From Crocosphaera sp. (lineage in GTDB: Bacteria > Cyanobacteriota > Cyanobacteriia > Cyanobacteriales > Microcystaceae): a stretch of 64,000 nt of DNA. Each line of letters starts with the position of its first letter. Positions within the stretch are counted from its first letter, which is position 1. The position numbers and the translations under genes were made by a program. Of this stretch, positions 37,323 to 45,842 are shown piece after piece. The stretch spans positions 21,818 through 85,817 of the forward strand of contig NZ_JASJEB010000009.1 in assembly GCF_030064895.1 (NCBI RefSeq), in the 5' to 3' direction. The notes below the pieces were generated by a model. The model was given only the letters and a program-made list of their open reading frames with translations, was not told the origin of the DNA and did not search any database.

Positions 37323-38189
37323 TTATTCGGTTTCCTTGTGCATACGTTCAAGTTGAGAAATGGCTAATTTTATGATTGGTTGAATTGTTGTTGTTGATTC
37401 AGAGTTTAAGGCTTTTTGTAAGGGTTCTAAAGCCGTGATATCGCCAATTTTCATTAGAGATAATGCTGCTGATTTTCTGGTTTCATCATCAACATGATCT
37501 AGTAATTCAACAAGGGTAGGAATCGCGGGTTGATAAGTCAGGTTTCCTAGCACTGCTGCTGTTTCACAACGTACATTCGAGTCAGAATCATTGAGAGAAT
37601 TAACCAGGATAGCCAATAAATCTTGATCCGGTTCTTCAGCAACTACTTTTGCGATCGCTCCGACAACAGCACCACGAACCACTGGAGAGTCATTATCAAT
37701 GGCCTGTTCTAAATATTGTTTACCTTTTACCCCAATAAATGATAATGCCCAAGCTGCATGACCTTTCGCACTTTCTGGAATATCTGGGGAACCTAAAATA
37801 TCTAGTAAAGGAATAACTCCTGCTTCTCCCATTCTCGCCAATGCTCCTACAGATGACCCTTGAACCACGGTATCTTCATCATTGAGGAAAGAATGAACTA
37901 ACTGGGGAATAGTGTCAGGATCAGCAATCAGAGTTAAGGTTTTAGCTGAAGCCCTTCTGACAACGACGTTTGAATGATTAGCTAAAGCATCTAACAAAAA
38001 AGGAGTTGCTGGTTGACCAATTTCTCCGAGGGTTTGTGCAGCCCTAAGTCGAGTCATACCCCGTGTATCCCCTAAACATTCGACCAGAGACTTCAAAAGA
38101 TTCTCATCATTACTGTTGAAAGTTTTGAGGCTGATTTCTTCAAGAACCTTCTCAAGTAAGTTATCTGTTTGTTCCTGAGTTAATACCAT
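37323..38189 (-). CDS. cpeF: CpeF-type phycoerythrobilin lyase (HEAT-repeat E/F family)
   Basis: 288 residues made of HEAT-like helical repeats: RLRAAQTLGEIGQPATPFLL, VVVRRASAKTLTLIADPD, VVQGSSVGALARMGEAGVIP, SAKGHAAWALSFIGVKG, VRCETAAVLGNLTYQPAIPT. This is the E/F class of phycobilin lyases. In Fremyella CpeF attaches the doubly linked bilin at CpeB Cys48/Cys59. Length and context near cpeBA favour CpeF over CpeY (420 residues) and CpeZ (204), both of which are present next door. It is transcribed convergently to cpeBA. Confidence 0.8.
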   Translation of the reverse strand: MVLTQEQTDNLLEKVLEEISLKTFNSNDENLLKSLVECLGDTRGMTRLRAAQTLGEIGQPATPFLLDALANHSNVVVRRASAKTLTLIADPDTIPQLVHSFLNDEDTVVQGSSVGALARMGEAGVIPLLDILGSPDIPESAKGHAAWALSFIGVKGKQYLEQAIDNDSPVVRGAVVGAIAKVVAEEPDQDLLAILVNSLNDSDSNVRCETAAVLGNLTYQPAIPTLVELLDHVDDETRKSAALSLMKIGDITALEPLQKALNSESTTTIQPIIKLAISQLERMHKETE

Positions 38190-38227
38190 TGAATAACACC
38201 TTTTCTTTGACGGTTAAATATTCCTCA

Positions 38228-38460
38228 AGTGAACTACCACACACTCATCATATCGGATAGAGTGTGGGCTTCCTACCCAATCGGCCGCTTTCTACTGCAA
38301 GCAATAGCGAGTCTTACGCCAAGGCCATAGGCTATCCCCCTTGTCCCAAAGGTTCAAAGTTCTTTAATTACTATGCTTTTGATCACAGCTTCTGCAAGTC
38401 CACTGTGGAGGGTCGGGTTCAGCAAGATACGTCCTTCTTTCCTCTCTCGCCCGAATCATA
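38228..38460 (-). mobile_element. IS200/IS605 right-end remnant with omega-RNA-like hairpin, no transposase
   Basis: Read on the minus strand, the end of this stretch is GAAGCCCACACTC, a loop, GAGTGTGTGG, TAGTTCAC. The TnpB element at 16.7-18.0 kb ends GAAGCCCCAACTT, a loop, AAGTTGGGG, TAGTTCAC. Both share the pattern GAAGCCC-stem-GG-TAGTTCAC with different stem sequence. The rest has stops in all frames when read for TnpB. It is probably a decayed or mini-element that kept its RNA-type end, between cpeF and cpeY. Confidence 0.5.
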
Positions 38461-38676
38461 AACCCAAGTCATTACCTTGTAGACCTATCAAGCGATGTGT
38501 TTATTTTAGATTAGTTTGCTGCGTTTGTCATTCCTCAACTAAAAAGTGAATTGTATAACACCATCAAGGCTTTTTATATTAAGATTTGATCTCGCAACTT
38601 TTGGACAAACTTAATTAATTTTTGCTCTCAAGATCAAGGTATAATTATAAGTCAGCTACACTTTGCCATAAAATTT

Positions 38677-39939
38677 ATGGATAAACGATTTTTTAACATC
38701 TTCAATCTGACAGAAGACCAAGCAATCGCCCTTTTGGATACACCTCAAGACCAGATTAAAGAAAATGATTCTCGCTACATCGCTGCATCTCATTTGATTA
38801 ACTTTCCCACAGAACAAGCGATCGATGCTTTAATACGGGCCGTACAAAATAACGATCCCACTCTCGATAATCGCATTGTCCGTCGCAAGTCGGTGGAAAC
38901 TCTAGGAAGACTCGAAGCAAAACAAGCTTTAGATGTTATTCACACCTGTTTAAATGATGATGACCGCTATACAGTAGAAAATGCTGTTTGGGCAGTGGGA
39001 GAAATTGGTACGAGTGATGTAAATATTCTTGAAGATATTGCTAAATTGCTTGACAAACCTGGGCAAACTCATCGCGTTATTATCCACACTCTAACTAAGT
39101 TAAATTATGAACCGGCCTTGGAGCGAATTCGCCAATTTGTAAATGATCTTGACCCTCTTGTTGCTAGTGCTGCCATTACTTCGGTTTGCCGTTTTAGCAA
39201 GGATTATTCTCAGATGGGGAAAGTAATAGCCATGTTGCAGCACAAAAATGTCTTAGCAAGGCGGCTATCTATTCAAGATTTGATCGATTCTCGTTACTAT
39301 AATGCCATTCCCAATATAGCCCGATGTCCTGTTTCGTTGGTGTTTCGTTTACGAGGTATTCGGATGTTAGCAGAAACGGGTATTCCTAGCAAAGAAATCA
39401 CATTTGAAATGATTCAAGCGCCTTTAGAGCAAACCCTACGAGATCATCCCGATGATTTGGGTTTAGTTCATAGCTATGAGACAACCCCAGATTTAACGGT
39501 TTTAGTACGAACCTTATACGAAACCGATTTTGGAAAATGTTATCTTGCGAGTAAAACGATTCTTGACCATTATGCAGACACTGCCCCATCTGCTCTCTTG
39601 GCCAATTATAAAGAAGAGGCTTATGGTGATTATGGAGCGCACTTTCATGTCGTCAAACTATTAGGGTGGTTGAAATATGCTCCGGCCTATGATTTACTAC
39701 TGGAAGCTTTACATAATCTTCAACCTCAATTTCAAAAATCACGGGCTGCTGCTGCGATCGCATTAGGGGAACTGGGGGAAACAAAAGCTATTCCAGTTCT
39801 AAAAGCTACCCTCTCTGAAAAAAACTGGGTTTTAAAATACACTGCATTAATGGCACTGGAAAAACTTGGTTGCAGGGATGGTCATGAAATCGCACTCAAT
39901 GACTCTGACTGGTTGATTCGGGCAAAAGCCTTGACCTAA
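38677..39939 (+). CDS. cpeY: CpeY phycoerythrobilin lyase
   Basis: 420 residues, E/F-type HEAT-repeat lyase. FFNIFNLTEDQAIALLDTPQ, DSRYIAASHLINFPTEQAID, NRIVRRKSVETLGRLEAKQA, ENAVWAVGEIGTSDVNILE and AAAIALGELGETKAIPVLKA are the repeats. CpeY attaches phycoerythrobilin to Cys82 of CpeA; CpeZ helps it. It is followed by cpeZ after 151 bases, matching the cpeYZ pair of Fremyella. No 39-bp element is seen upstream, although cpeYZ is CpeR-dependent in Fremyella. Confidence 0.85.
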   Translation: MDKRFFNIFNLTEDQAIALLDTPQDQIKENDSRYIAASHLINFPTEQAIDALIRAVQNNDPTLDNRIVRRKSVETLGRLEAKQALDVIHTCLNDDDRYTVENAVWAVGEIGTSDVNILEDIAKLLDKPGQTHRVIIHTLTKLNYEPALERIRQFVNDLDPLVASAAITSVCRFSKDYSQMGKVIAMLQHKNVLARRLSIQDLIDSRYYNAIPNIARCPVSLVFRLRGIRMLAETGIPSKEITFEMIQAPLEQTLRDHPDDLGLVHSYETTPDLTVLVRTLYETDFGKCYLASKTILDHYADTAPSALLANYKEEAYGDYGAHFHVVKLLGWLKYAPAYDLLLEALHNLQPQFQKSRAAAAIALGELGETKAIPVLKATLSEKNWVLKYTALMALEKLGCRDGHEIALNDSDWLIRAKALT

Positions 39940-40090
39940 AACTCCCAGTCATTAATTAAGGGAAATAAGTAGTCGCAGATAAATAAAGCTCACTGTGTAA
40001 GTATTTGTAAGCATAGCTATAACCCTACTTCTGCCTCCTGCCTTCTGCCTCTTCTCAACTGTAACGTTTATTTTTGTCGAGGTACTTACT

Positions 40091-40705
40091 ATGACCACAG
40101 ATTCTTTATTTGACAGATTAAAACACCCTAACCCCCATTTGCGAGAACAGGCAATGTTGGAAATTGCCGAGTCTCGGGATGAAAATACTATTCCTCGTCT
40201 GATGAGTATTTTGGATGAAGAAGACACAACTTATCGTCGGGCAGCCGTCAAAACATTAGGGGTAATTGGGGCCGATGTTGTCCCATCGGTTGTTGAAGCG
40301 TTGCTGCATAGTGACAATGTAACTGTACGAGGAAGTGCAGCTAAAGCATTGGCCCAGATTGCTGTTAATTATCCCAATTTACCCTTTCCTGAAGCTGGTT
40401 TACAGGGATTAAAGGCTGCTATCAATGATCCTAACCCTGTGGTTCATATTGCATCAGTCATGGCCTTGGGTCAAATGGGTTCGGCTGCATACGACATTTT
40501 AGTGGAGTCGCTGAAAACAACGGATAATGTGGCGGTACAAGTGGCCATTGTTAATGCACTCGCCTCAATTGGAGATCAGAGGTGTGCTGAAGTCCTGACA
40601 ACATTTGCCAATGATGAATCAGTAGATTCCTATGTACGCGAATCAGCTACAAGTGCTTTATCCCGTTTGGATTTAGTGATCAACTTTAACGCTAAGCGGA
40701 CATAA
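40091..40705 (+). CDS. cpeZ: CpeZ chaperone-like phycoerythrin lyase subunit
   Basis: 204 residues with HEAT-like repeats (LREQAMLEIAESRDENTIPR, YRRAAVKTLGVIGADVVPSV, VRGSAAKALAQIAVNYPNLP, VHIASVMALGQMGSAAYDIL). Length and place after cpeY match CpeZ, which assists CpeY and folding of phycoerythrin. Its 3' end overlaps the end of the convergent AAA+ gene by 14 bases, marking the border to the next island. Confidence 0.85.
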   Translation: MTTDSLFDRLKHPNPHLREQAMLEIAESRDENTIPRLMSILDEEDTTYRRAAVKTLGVIGADVVPSVVEALLHSDNVTVRGSAAKALAQIAVNYPNLPFPEAGLQGLKAAINDPNPVVHIASVMALGQMGSAAYDILVESLKTTDNVAVQVAIVNALASIGDQRCAEVLTTFANDESVDSYVRESATSALSRLDLVINFNAKRT

Positions 40706-42320
40706 TCAAACTTTTGAGGAAATCCCAGTCTGGTTTAGTGGCTGGTTTTCCACCGCCTTCTTGGAGAAGTTTGAGATATTTAGCCAATAAAGCTTGCATA
40801 GAAGGTGTTCTATATTGAGGGGTAATTTGTTCTAAGGCTTGTAGCCAATCTTTTTCAGTGGGAACTTGGTCTAAGTCTGCAATATAAATTGTTTCTTTGA
40901 CCAGTTTATCCAATTCTGCGCCGGAAAATCCAGAGGTTCTATCCACTAAAAACTCAAAATCAATTGCTTCAATATTCGCTAATCGATAAAATTCTGAACG
41001 TTTTTGTAATATTTCTAGTCTTTCATTTGCATTAGGTGGCATAACAATAAAAACCTCATCAAAACGACCCGCTCTAAATAATTCTGGGGGAAGTTGTTCT
41101 CTATTATTGGATGTAGCAATAAAAAAGATCGGATATTGGTGATCATTTAACCATGCCAAAAATGTCCCAAACTGTCGAGTGGAAACCCCAGAACTATCAC
41201 CCCCAACCCCGGAAAAAGCCTTTTCAATTTCATCCATAAAAAGAATATTCGGTGCAGAGGCTTCAATTGCTCTTAATGCTTGATAAGTATTACTTTCTGA
41301 TTCCCCTATCCATTTGGATTGTAAGCGAGAAATTTCAAAATTGATTTGAGGAACACGCCATTGTTGAGCGATCGCTTTGGCAATAAAGGATTTTCCACAA
41401 CCTGGAAATCCCTCTAAAAGAATGGCACGGGGACGCATTTCTGGTCTAATATCCTGTTCAAACCAAGAATAACGGCTTTGTACCCAAGTTTTTATTTCTT
41501 CTAAGCCCCCCACATCCCTCAATCCCTCTCCTTGGGGTGCATAATATTCCAAAACCCCTGTTTTTCTAATTTCTTGTTTTTTCACTTCTAAGAGTAATTT
41601 TCCTGCTTCTTGAGAACTTGACCACAAATCCCGCGCAGTAATCAATTTAGCGGTTTGAGCAGCGGCTTGTTGGGAAATTCCTTGGGCTTGTTCGGCTAAT
41701 CTTTCGGCAGCTTCTTCTATCACCCCATAACGATTCACGGCAAATTTAAAGACATTTTGATAGAGTTCTTTGCCAATGGGTAATTCTAAATCCAAAATAT
41801 GAACGTTATTGCGTAAAATGGTGGGAATTGACCAATCAGAAGCGACGATAATCAAGGTCATTTTTGGACGAGGTCGTTTTTGCTCAATATCAATGACTAA
41901 TTCTTTGAGTTGTCGGGCGGTTAAATCCGCATCAGGCTGGATAAATGCTGGCCAATCGGGCAAAATATAAGTATATTTATTATCACTATTCTTGTTTGCT
42001 TCTTGTAACTGTCCTCGCAAGGTTGCCAAGGCTTGTAAAATAGGGTCTTGGTCGGGCCTGGGTGTTCCACCGATTTGGGTCCATGCGGCGATATCTGGGT
42101 TATTGTCTTGAACTGTGCGTTTTTGAAAACCTTCTATACTACTCCAACGAGCAATTACCCCTTGGTCAAGTTTGGGGTTAGCTTGAATCAACCCGAGATG
42201 AGCATCGATCGCACATTTGATGGCACGACTTTCTTCAGAAGACCGCAGAAAAATCAACGGATATTCAGCATCCAATAATTCTTGTAATTCTCGTTGACAT
42301 TTATTGTAAGGTAGTTCCAT
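40692..42320 (-). CDS. Ycf46-like AAA+ ATPase
   Basis: 542 residues from ATG 42320, 15 bases after the upstream stop. N-terminal domain (about 1-230) resembles the Ycf46 start (LLDAEYPLIFLRSSEESRAI). AAA+ core: Walker A GFPGCGKS (near residue 305), Walker B ILFMDEIEKAF, sensor-1 FIATSNN, arginine finger region LFRAGRFDE, and a sensor-2 helix GFSGAELDKLV. So it is probably an active ATPase. It is the last gene of the 40.7-60.2 kb minus-strand cluster and might act as the remodelling ATPase of the system. Confidence 0.8.
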   Translation of the reverse strand: MELPYNKCQRELQELLDAEYPLIFLRSSEESRAIKCAIDAHLGLIQANPKLDQGVIARWSSIEGFQKRTVQDNNPDIAAWTQIGGTPRPDQDPILQALATLRGQLQEANKNSDNKYTYILPDWPAFIQPDADLTARQLKELVIDIEQKRPRPKMTLIIVASDWSIPTILRNNVHILDLELPIGKELYQNVFKFAVNRYGVIEEAAERLAEQAQGISQQAAAQTAKLITARDLWSSSQEAGKLLLEVKKQEIRKTGVLEYYAPQGEGLRDVGGLEEIKTWVQSRYSWFEQDIRPEMRPRAILLEGFPGCGKSFIAKAIAQQWRVPQINFEISRLQSKWIGESESNTYQALRAIEASAPNILFMDEIEKAFSGVGGDSSGVSTRQFGTFLAWLNDHQYPIFFIATSNNREQLPPELFRAGRFDEVFIVMPPNANERLEILQKRSEFYRLANIEAIDFEFLVDRTSGFSGAELDKLVKETIYIADLDQVPTEKDWLQALEQITPQYRTPSMQALLAKYLKLLQEGGGKPATKPDWDFLKSLIMSA

Positions 42321-42335
42321 TCTCGTCAATTTGTC

Positions 42336-42968
42336 CTAAAAATCAGGTTCATTGGTGGCGGTTTCATAGGAAACAGTGGGTTCTTGGGTTTCTTCTGATT
42401 GGGTATTATTTTCTTGATCATCAATAGGTTGGTCAGAAGAACGGGGTTCTATCTCATCAGATGGCGGAGTTGGAGGGCGAGGTGTAGGTTTCTTCGGTTT
42501 AAAGATGATTGTTGGTTCAGAATCATCCTGTTGAAAATTTTCAGCTTGATTATTGTTGTCACCCAAAGAATCAACTATTGGCGTTTTTGTAAAATCGGGT
42601 TGAGGAATTCTCGGACGGGGTTTGGGAGTAACCGGAGTTGAGGATGAGGGGGGAGAAGTAACAGGAGAGGAATATGTATTAGTCCCAGAGACTGAGTTCG
42701 GCATTGCACTGGGCAAATCTAATTCTACCGTAATGGAACGACGATTAAGTTTAATATTTTGGATAATGTCTGCAATCAGTTTTTTTAATAAGGGGTCGGT
42801 CAGGTTTCTTAGGGTTTGTTTCTCAATTTCTTCTTTAATAGGTGATACATTTTTTTCTTGTTTGAAATAATCTTCGGGATAATCTTCTTGATTTCCTAAA
42901 TCAAGAGTAATAGGAATTCTTTTTTTTCCCGCATTGGGGATGGCAATAGTGATTTTATACTGAGTCAT
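42336..42968 (-). CDS. Pro-rich hypothetical protein
   Basis: 210 residues with no recognised family. The first 90 residues are folded-looking (YKITIAIPNAGKKRIPITLD, TDPLLKKLIADIIQNIKLNR). The rest is proline-, acid- and Ser/Thr-rich disorder (PVTPKPRPRIPQPDFTKTPI, PKKPTPRPPTPPSDEIEPRS). It lies between the vWA gene and the AAA+ gene with 15 bases to the latter, so it is probably co-transcribed and may be an adaptor of the ATPase. Confidence 0.65.
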   Translation of the reverse strand: MTQYKITIAIPNAGKKRIPITLDLGNQEDYPEDYFKQEKNVSPIKEEIEKQTLRNLTDPLLKKLIADIIQNIKLNRRSITVELDLPSAMPNSVSGTNTYSSPVTSPPSSSTPVTPKPRPRIPQPDFTKTPIVDSLGDNNNQAENFQQDDSEPTIIFKPKKPTPRPPTPPSDEIEPRSSDQPIDDQENNTQSEETQEPTVSYETATNEPDF

Positions 42969-42998
42969 AAAACTATGTTTTTTTAGCTGGATTTTTTA

Positions 42999-43132
42999 TA
43001 TAGCAGTTCCCATACTTGTAAGGTACAAAGGTTATTGTTTGGAGGCAGGAGGCAGAGGGAAACCTACCCCTAACCCCTCCCAGGAGGGGAACAGAATTGG
43101 AATGTACCTCACTCGTTGCGAGATACGCTATA
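42999..43132. mobile_element. TATAGCA-ended element with AGGCAGGAG/CCTCCC core
   Basis: TATAGCAGTTCCCATACTTG...GGTACA at the left pairs with TGTACC...TATAGC at the right. Core sequences include GGAGGCAGGAGGC and CCCTCCCAGGAGGGG. The right end supplies the stop codon of the vWA gene, though the rebuilt pre-insertion sequence would also stop at the same residue. Same family as 32639-32777. Confidence 0.7.
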
Positions 43133-44480
43133 AGTTAGTCTGGTCTGTTAGATAAGATTGAGATTGTGCCACTAAGAATTTACTCCACTGAAGAAATCCT
43201 AAATAACCCCCAGAACCAAGTATTACTGTTGCGGCTAAAATACGAAGTCTTTGAGCAAGGGGAAGAGATTCATAAACATAGTTGTTCATTCGATAGGTGA
43301 CTTTTTGGGATTCAATATTGTCTAAACCTCGTGAATCAGAATCCAGTACGACATAAGTAGTGTGTTGACTTCCTCGATCTCCATCTGGTTGTTGAAAACG
43401 GATTTCATATTCTCTTAGAGTAGTTAAAAAGGTTCTTAGACTCTTAATGACTTCCCTGGGATCGCCTGGAAAACGATGAATTCCGGCTAGGGTTATATCG
43501 GCAATTTCTTTGAGACGCGGTTCATCGACAATAAATTGATCGATAATATTTTTACTTTGATCATATAATTTACAGTTCTTTAAAACACTATCAACCGTTG
43601 GATTATTGCCACTTACTGAACAGTTTGTGCGATCGCGGAGTTGATAAAGTCTTTCTCCGTACCCCATTGTATGAACAGAAATTTCAGGATATTTCTCCAT
43701 TAATGCCTTTAAATCATTAAATCGTTGATTTTCGTTACTCCGAAAGACATCAAAGCCATCAGAGAAGAGAATCACCCCCAAGCGAGGGGGAATTGCTTCT
43801 TTATCTGGGGATTTTTGGGGATTAGGACTGTCAGTATTTTGATTGGCTAAATTTTCTATATTTTCCGAGTTACTTAAATAGCGAATTGCTTCTGAAAGGG
43901 GTTGATAAATATTAGTAGCAGCACAGACTTCAACCTTTGCTAATTCTGTTAATTTGTTCTTAGTCTTGGTATAGGGAGCGGATTCAAATTTGTTTCCAAT
44001 AACTCTATCTGTAACAGGATAAGTGTTAGCACATTTTTCGCCAATGCCAAAGGGAACTAGAGCAATCTGCACAGGTAATTTTTCTTCTTGAATTTGAGTT
44101 AAAAAATCTTGTAGTCCATTAGTTGCACCTTTTAGCTTAACTGTTCCCCCCAAATCGGGATGTTTCATACTGCCACTCATATCTAACAAGACAATTAAAT
44201 AACTGGGATCAGGTTTGGTTTGTTCGGAGGAAATAAGCTGCATATCATCAGGAGAAACCTGTATGGGTTTGCCGTTTTTATCGGTGGTTTCCACGACAAA
44301 ATCTTCAGCTTTTAAACCTTGAAGGGGAACCCTTTCGTCATTAACAACTTTAAACCGTAAAACAACTTCATTATCGACAATATATTGACGAGTAATTTCT
44401 ACCTTATTCGCAAGGGCAGATAGGGGGGTTAATCCTAGTAAGATAGCACTTAGGGGAATAATTTGCTTAAGGATTTTCAT
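43128..44480 (-). CDS. Exported vWA-domain protein
   Basis: 450 residues from ATG 44480, one base after the stop of the upstream gene. MKILKQIIPLSAILLGLTPL followed by SALANK is a signal peptide. An N-terminal beta domain (about 27-90, NEVVLRFKVVNDERVPLQGL) precedes a von Willebrand factor A domain with an intact MIDAS motif, D100-M-S-G-S (DxSxS), and a later TMGYG loop. Near the C terminus is one transmembrane helix (LRILAATVILGSGGYLGFLQ). Thus a membrane-anchored metal-binding vWA facing the periplasm. vWA proteins often pair with AAA+ ATPases; such an ATPase is two genes downstream. Confidence 0.8.
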   Translation of the reverse strand: MKILKQIIPLSAILLGLTPLSALANKVEITRQYIVDNEVVLRFKVVNDERVPLQGLKAEDFVVETTDKNGKPIQVSPDDMQLISSEQTKPDPSYLIVLLDMSGSMKHPDLGGTVKLKGATNGLQDFLTQIQEEKLPVQIALVPFGIGEKCANTYPVTDRVIGNKFESAPYTKTKNKLTELAKVEVCAATNIYQPLSEAIRYLSNSENIENLANQNTDSPNPQKSPDKEAIPPRLGVILFSDGFDVFRSNENQRFNDLKALMEKYPEISVHTMGYGERLYQLRDRTNCSVSGNNPTVDSVLKNCKLYDQSKNIIDQFIVDEPRLKEIADITLAGIHRFPGDPREVIKSLRTFLTTLREYEIRFQQPDGDRGSQHTTYVVLDSDSRGLDNIESQKVTYRMNNYVYESLPLAQRLRILAATVILGSGGYLGFLQWSKFLVAQSQSYLTDQTNL

Positions 44481-44481
44481 T

Positions 44482-45564
44482 TTACGCTCTCGGTTCATAG
44501 AATTGGTTATAAAAGACAAAACGGTAGTATTTTTCATCTTCGGATGACTCCTCATCTGTCTCATGGTAAAAGGTTAAGATTTGATTATGTCTTAAGGGTT
44601 CTTCTGCACCATCGGATAGTCTTGCCCCTTGAATCTGAACCATATTGTCTTGTTGAGGACATATTTTCACACCATCTTCATCAATAATCAATTCTGCGGT
44701 CTCTTCGGGAACACCGGGGAGATAAATATGGGCATTTTTTCCAGAACCAATGATAATCGGTTTTTCTAAGGTTTTCGGCAAGGGAATGGATAAGCCTTCC
44801 TGAATTACATTTTTGCGTTCAAATTTAGCAGGTGCAAATTTTAGCTCAGGATGGTTAATTCTTGGTTTCGGCCTCTGTAATGACTCCGATGACTCTTTTT
44901 TCGGGTCTATGGTTTCAAAGCCTTCTCCTGCTCTCAATGCTATTTTATAGGTAGGATTAGCAGCAAAATTGATACATATTCCTAAAGCAATACCTAAAAT
45001 GATAAATCCCAGTGGATCTTCACCTCCCCCTAAGTCAACAATAATCCGAATCAATTCTACTAATACTGCTGCTATAATTCCGGCTAATAATCCAAGTGAG
45101 GTGGCTTTCTTGATACGATTAAGAGTTTTTTTCTTGGATTGTCCAATAGCTTCTTTATCTAGGTAATACCAGCTTAATCCTTCGGCTAATCCTGTTGCTG
45201 TCCCCAGAATACTCCAACCAACCAAGCGCACAAAACTATCAGAAATGGTAGTTTGATACAGAACCCATGAGATAGTAGCAGCAAGTAATCCGGCGAACCA
45301 ACCAATTGCCAAGGCTATTTTGACATAACGGGGTAAAGTTCGCTTATTCGATCGTCCGTGGGTGGGGTTGCTGAGAAATATCGTTGCTACGATCATGGAA
45401 ACAGTGAGACAAGGGGCAAGAATAGGTAATAAAATAAAGTCGGGACGAAAGGGTAAGGTTTCTTCTTGCATGACAAACTTAACCCCGTCAATAAAAAACA
45501 AGCTGGTAGACCAACCTATTAAACAGGAAAAAACACCAGAGATTAGGTATAGGGTAATTCTCAC
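44482..45564 (-). CDS. Multi-pass membrane protein with C-terminal FHA-like domain
   Basis: 360 residues. About six transmembrane helices (residues 3-25, 45-65, 83-103, 113-133, 155-175, 183-203) are followed by a 150-residue soluble part. Its last 90 residues, PIIIGSGKNAHIYLPGVPEE and ICPQQDNMVQIQGARLSDGA to LRHNQILTFY, show the strand order and GS-x-N-x-I pattern of FHA domains, phosphothreonine readers. The FHA assignment is inference. The gene is coupled to the vWA gene: TAA, one base, ATG. Confidence 0.7.
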   Translation of the reverse strand: MRITLYLISGVFSCLIGWSTSLFFIDGVKFVMQEETLPFRPDFILLPILAPCLTVSMIVATIFLSNPTHGRSNKRTLPRYVKIALAIGWFAGLLAATISWVLYQTTISDSFVRLVGWSILGTATGLAEGLSWYYLDKEAIGQSKKKTLNRIKKATSLGLLAGIIAAVLVELIRIIVDLGGGEDPLGFIILGIALGICINFAANPTYKIALRAGEGFETIDPKKESSESLQRPKPRINHPELKFAPAKFERKNVIQEGLSIPLPKTLEKPIIIGSGKNAHIYLPGVPEETAELIIDEDGVKICPQQDNMVQIQGARLSDGAEEPLRHNQILTFYHETDEESSEDEKYYRFVFYNQFYEPRA

Positions 45565-45842
45565 TGTAATTAATACACTCCTATTCTTGCGCTCACTAGG
45601 ATTTTTGATTATCTCCTATCGCTGAAGATAGTAAAAAAACAGAATGGGGTCAGCTATGGTGGTGCAAAAATTTGTTAGCACATTTTTGTACTTTTAAACT
45701 GTCATTCTGAGGAACGAAGAATCTTCATAACCTCCCCATGATATATCTATCAATCTATGAAGGAGCAAATATTAAATATGAATTTAATAATTTTCTGTTA
45801 TAGCAATCAGAAATGATAACTGATTGCTATTAGAGTTTAGAA
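45565..45842. other. Gap with TATAGCA-type fragments
   Basis: 278 bases. A fragment near 45660-45730 (GTTAGCACATTTT...ACTGTCATTCTGAGG) belongs to the element family at 47640 and 63570. TAGCAATCAG (45801-45810) and CTGATTGCTA (45820-45829) form a perfect hairpin close to the stop of the next gene. Confidence 0.55.

Noticed and set aside
38264..38461. Open frame of 65 codons between cpeF and cpeY
   Set aside because: It is antisense to the IS-type right end and has no protein features.
42048..42870. Frames opposite the AAA+ and Pro-rich genes
   Set aside because: They are antisense to longer frames with clear domain features and have no support of their own.
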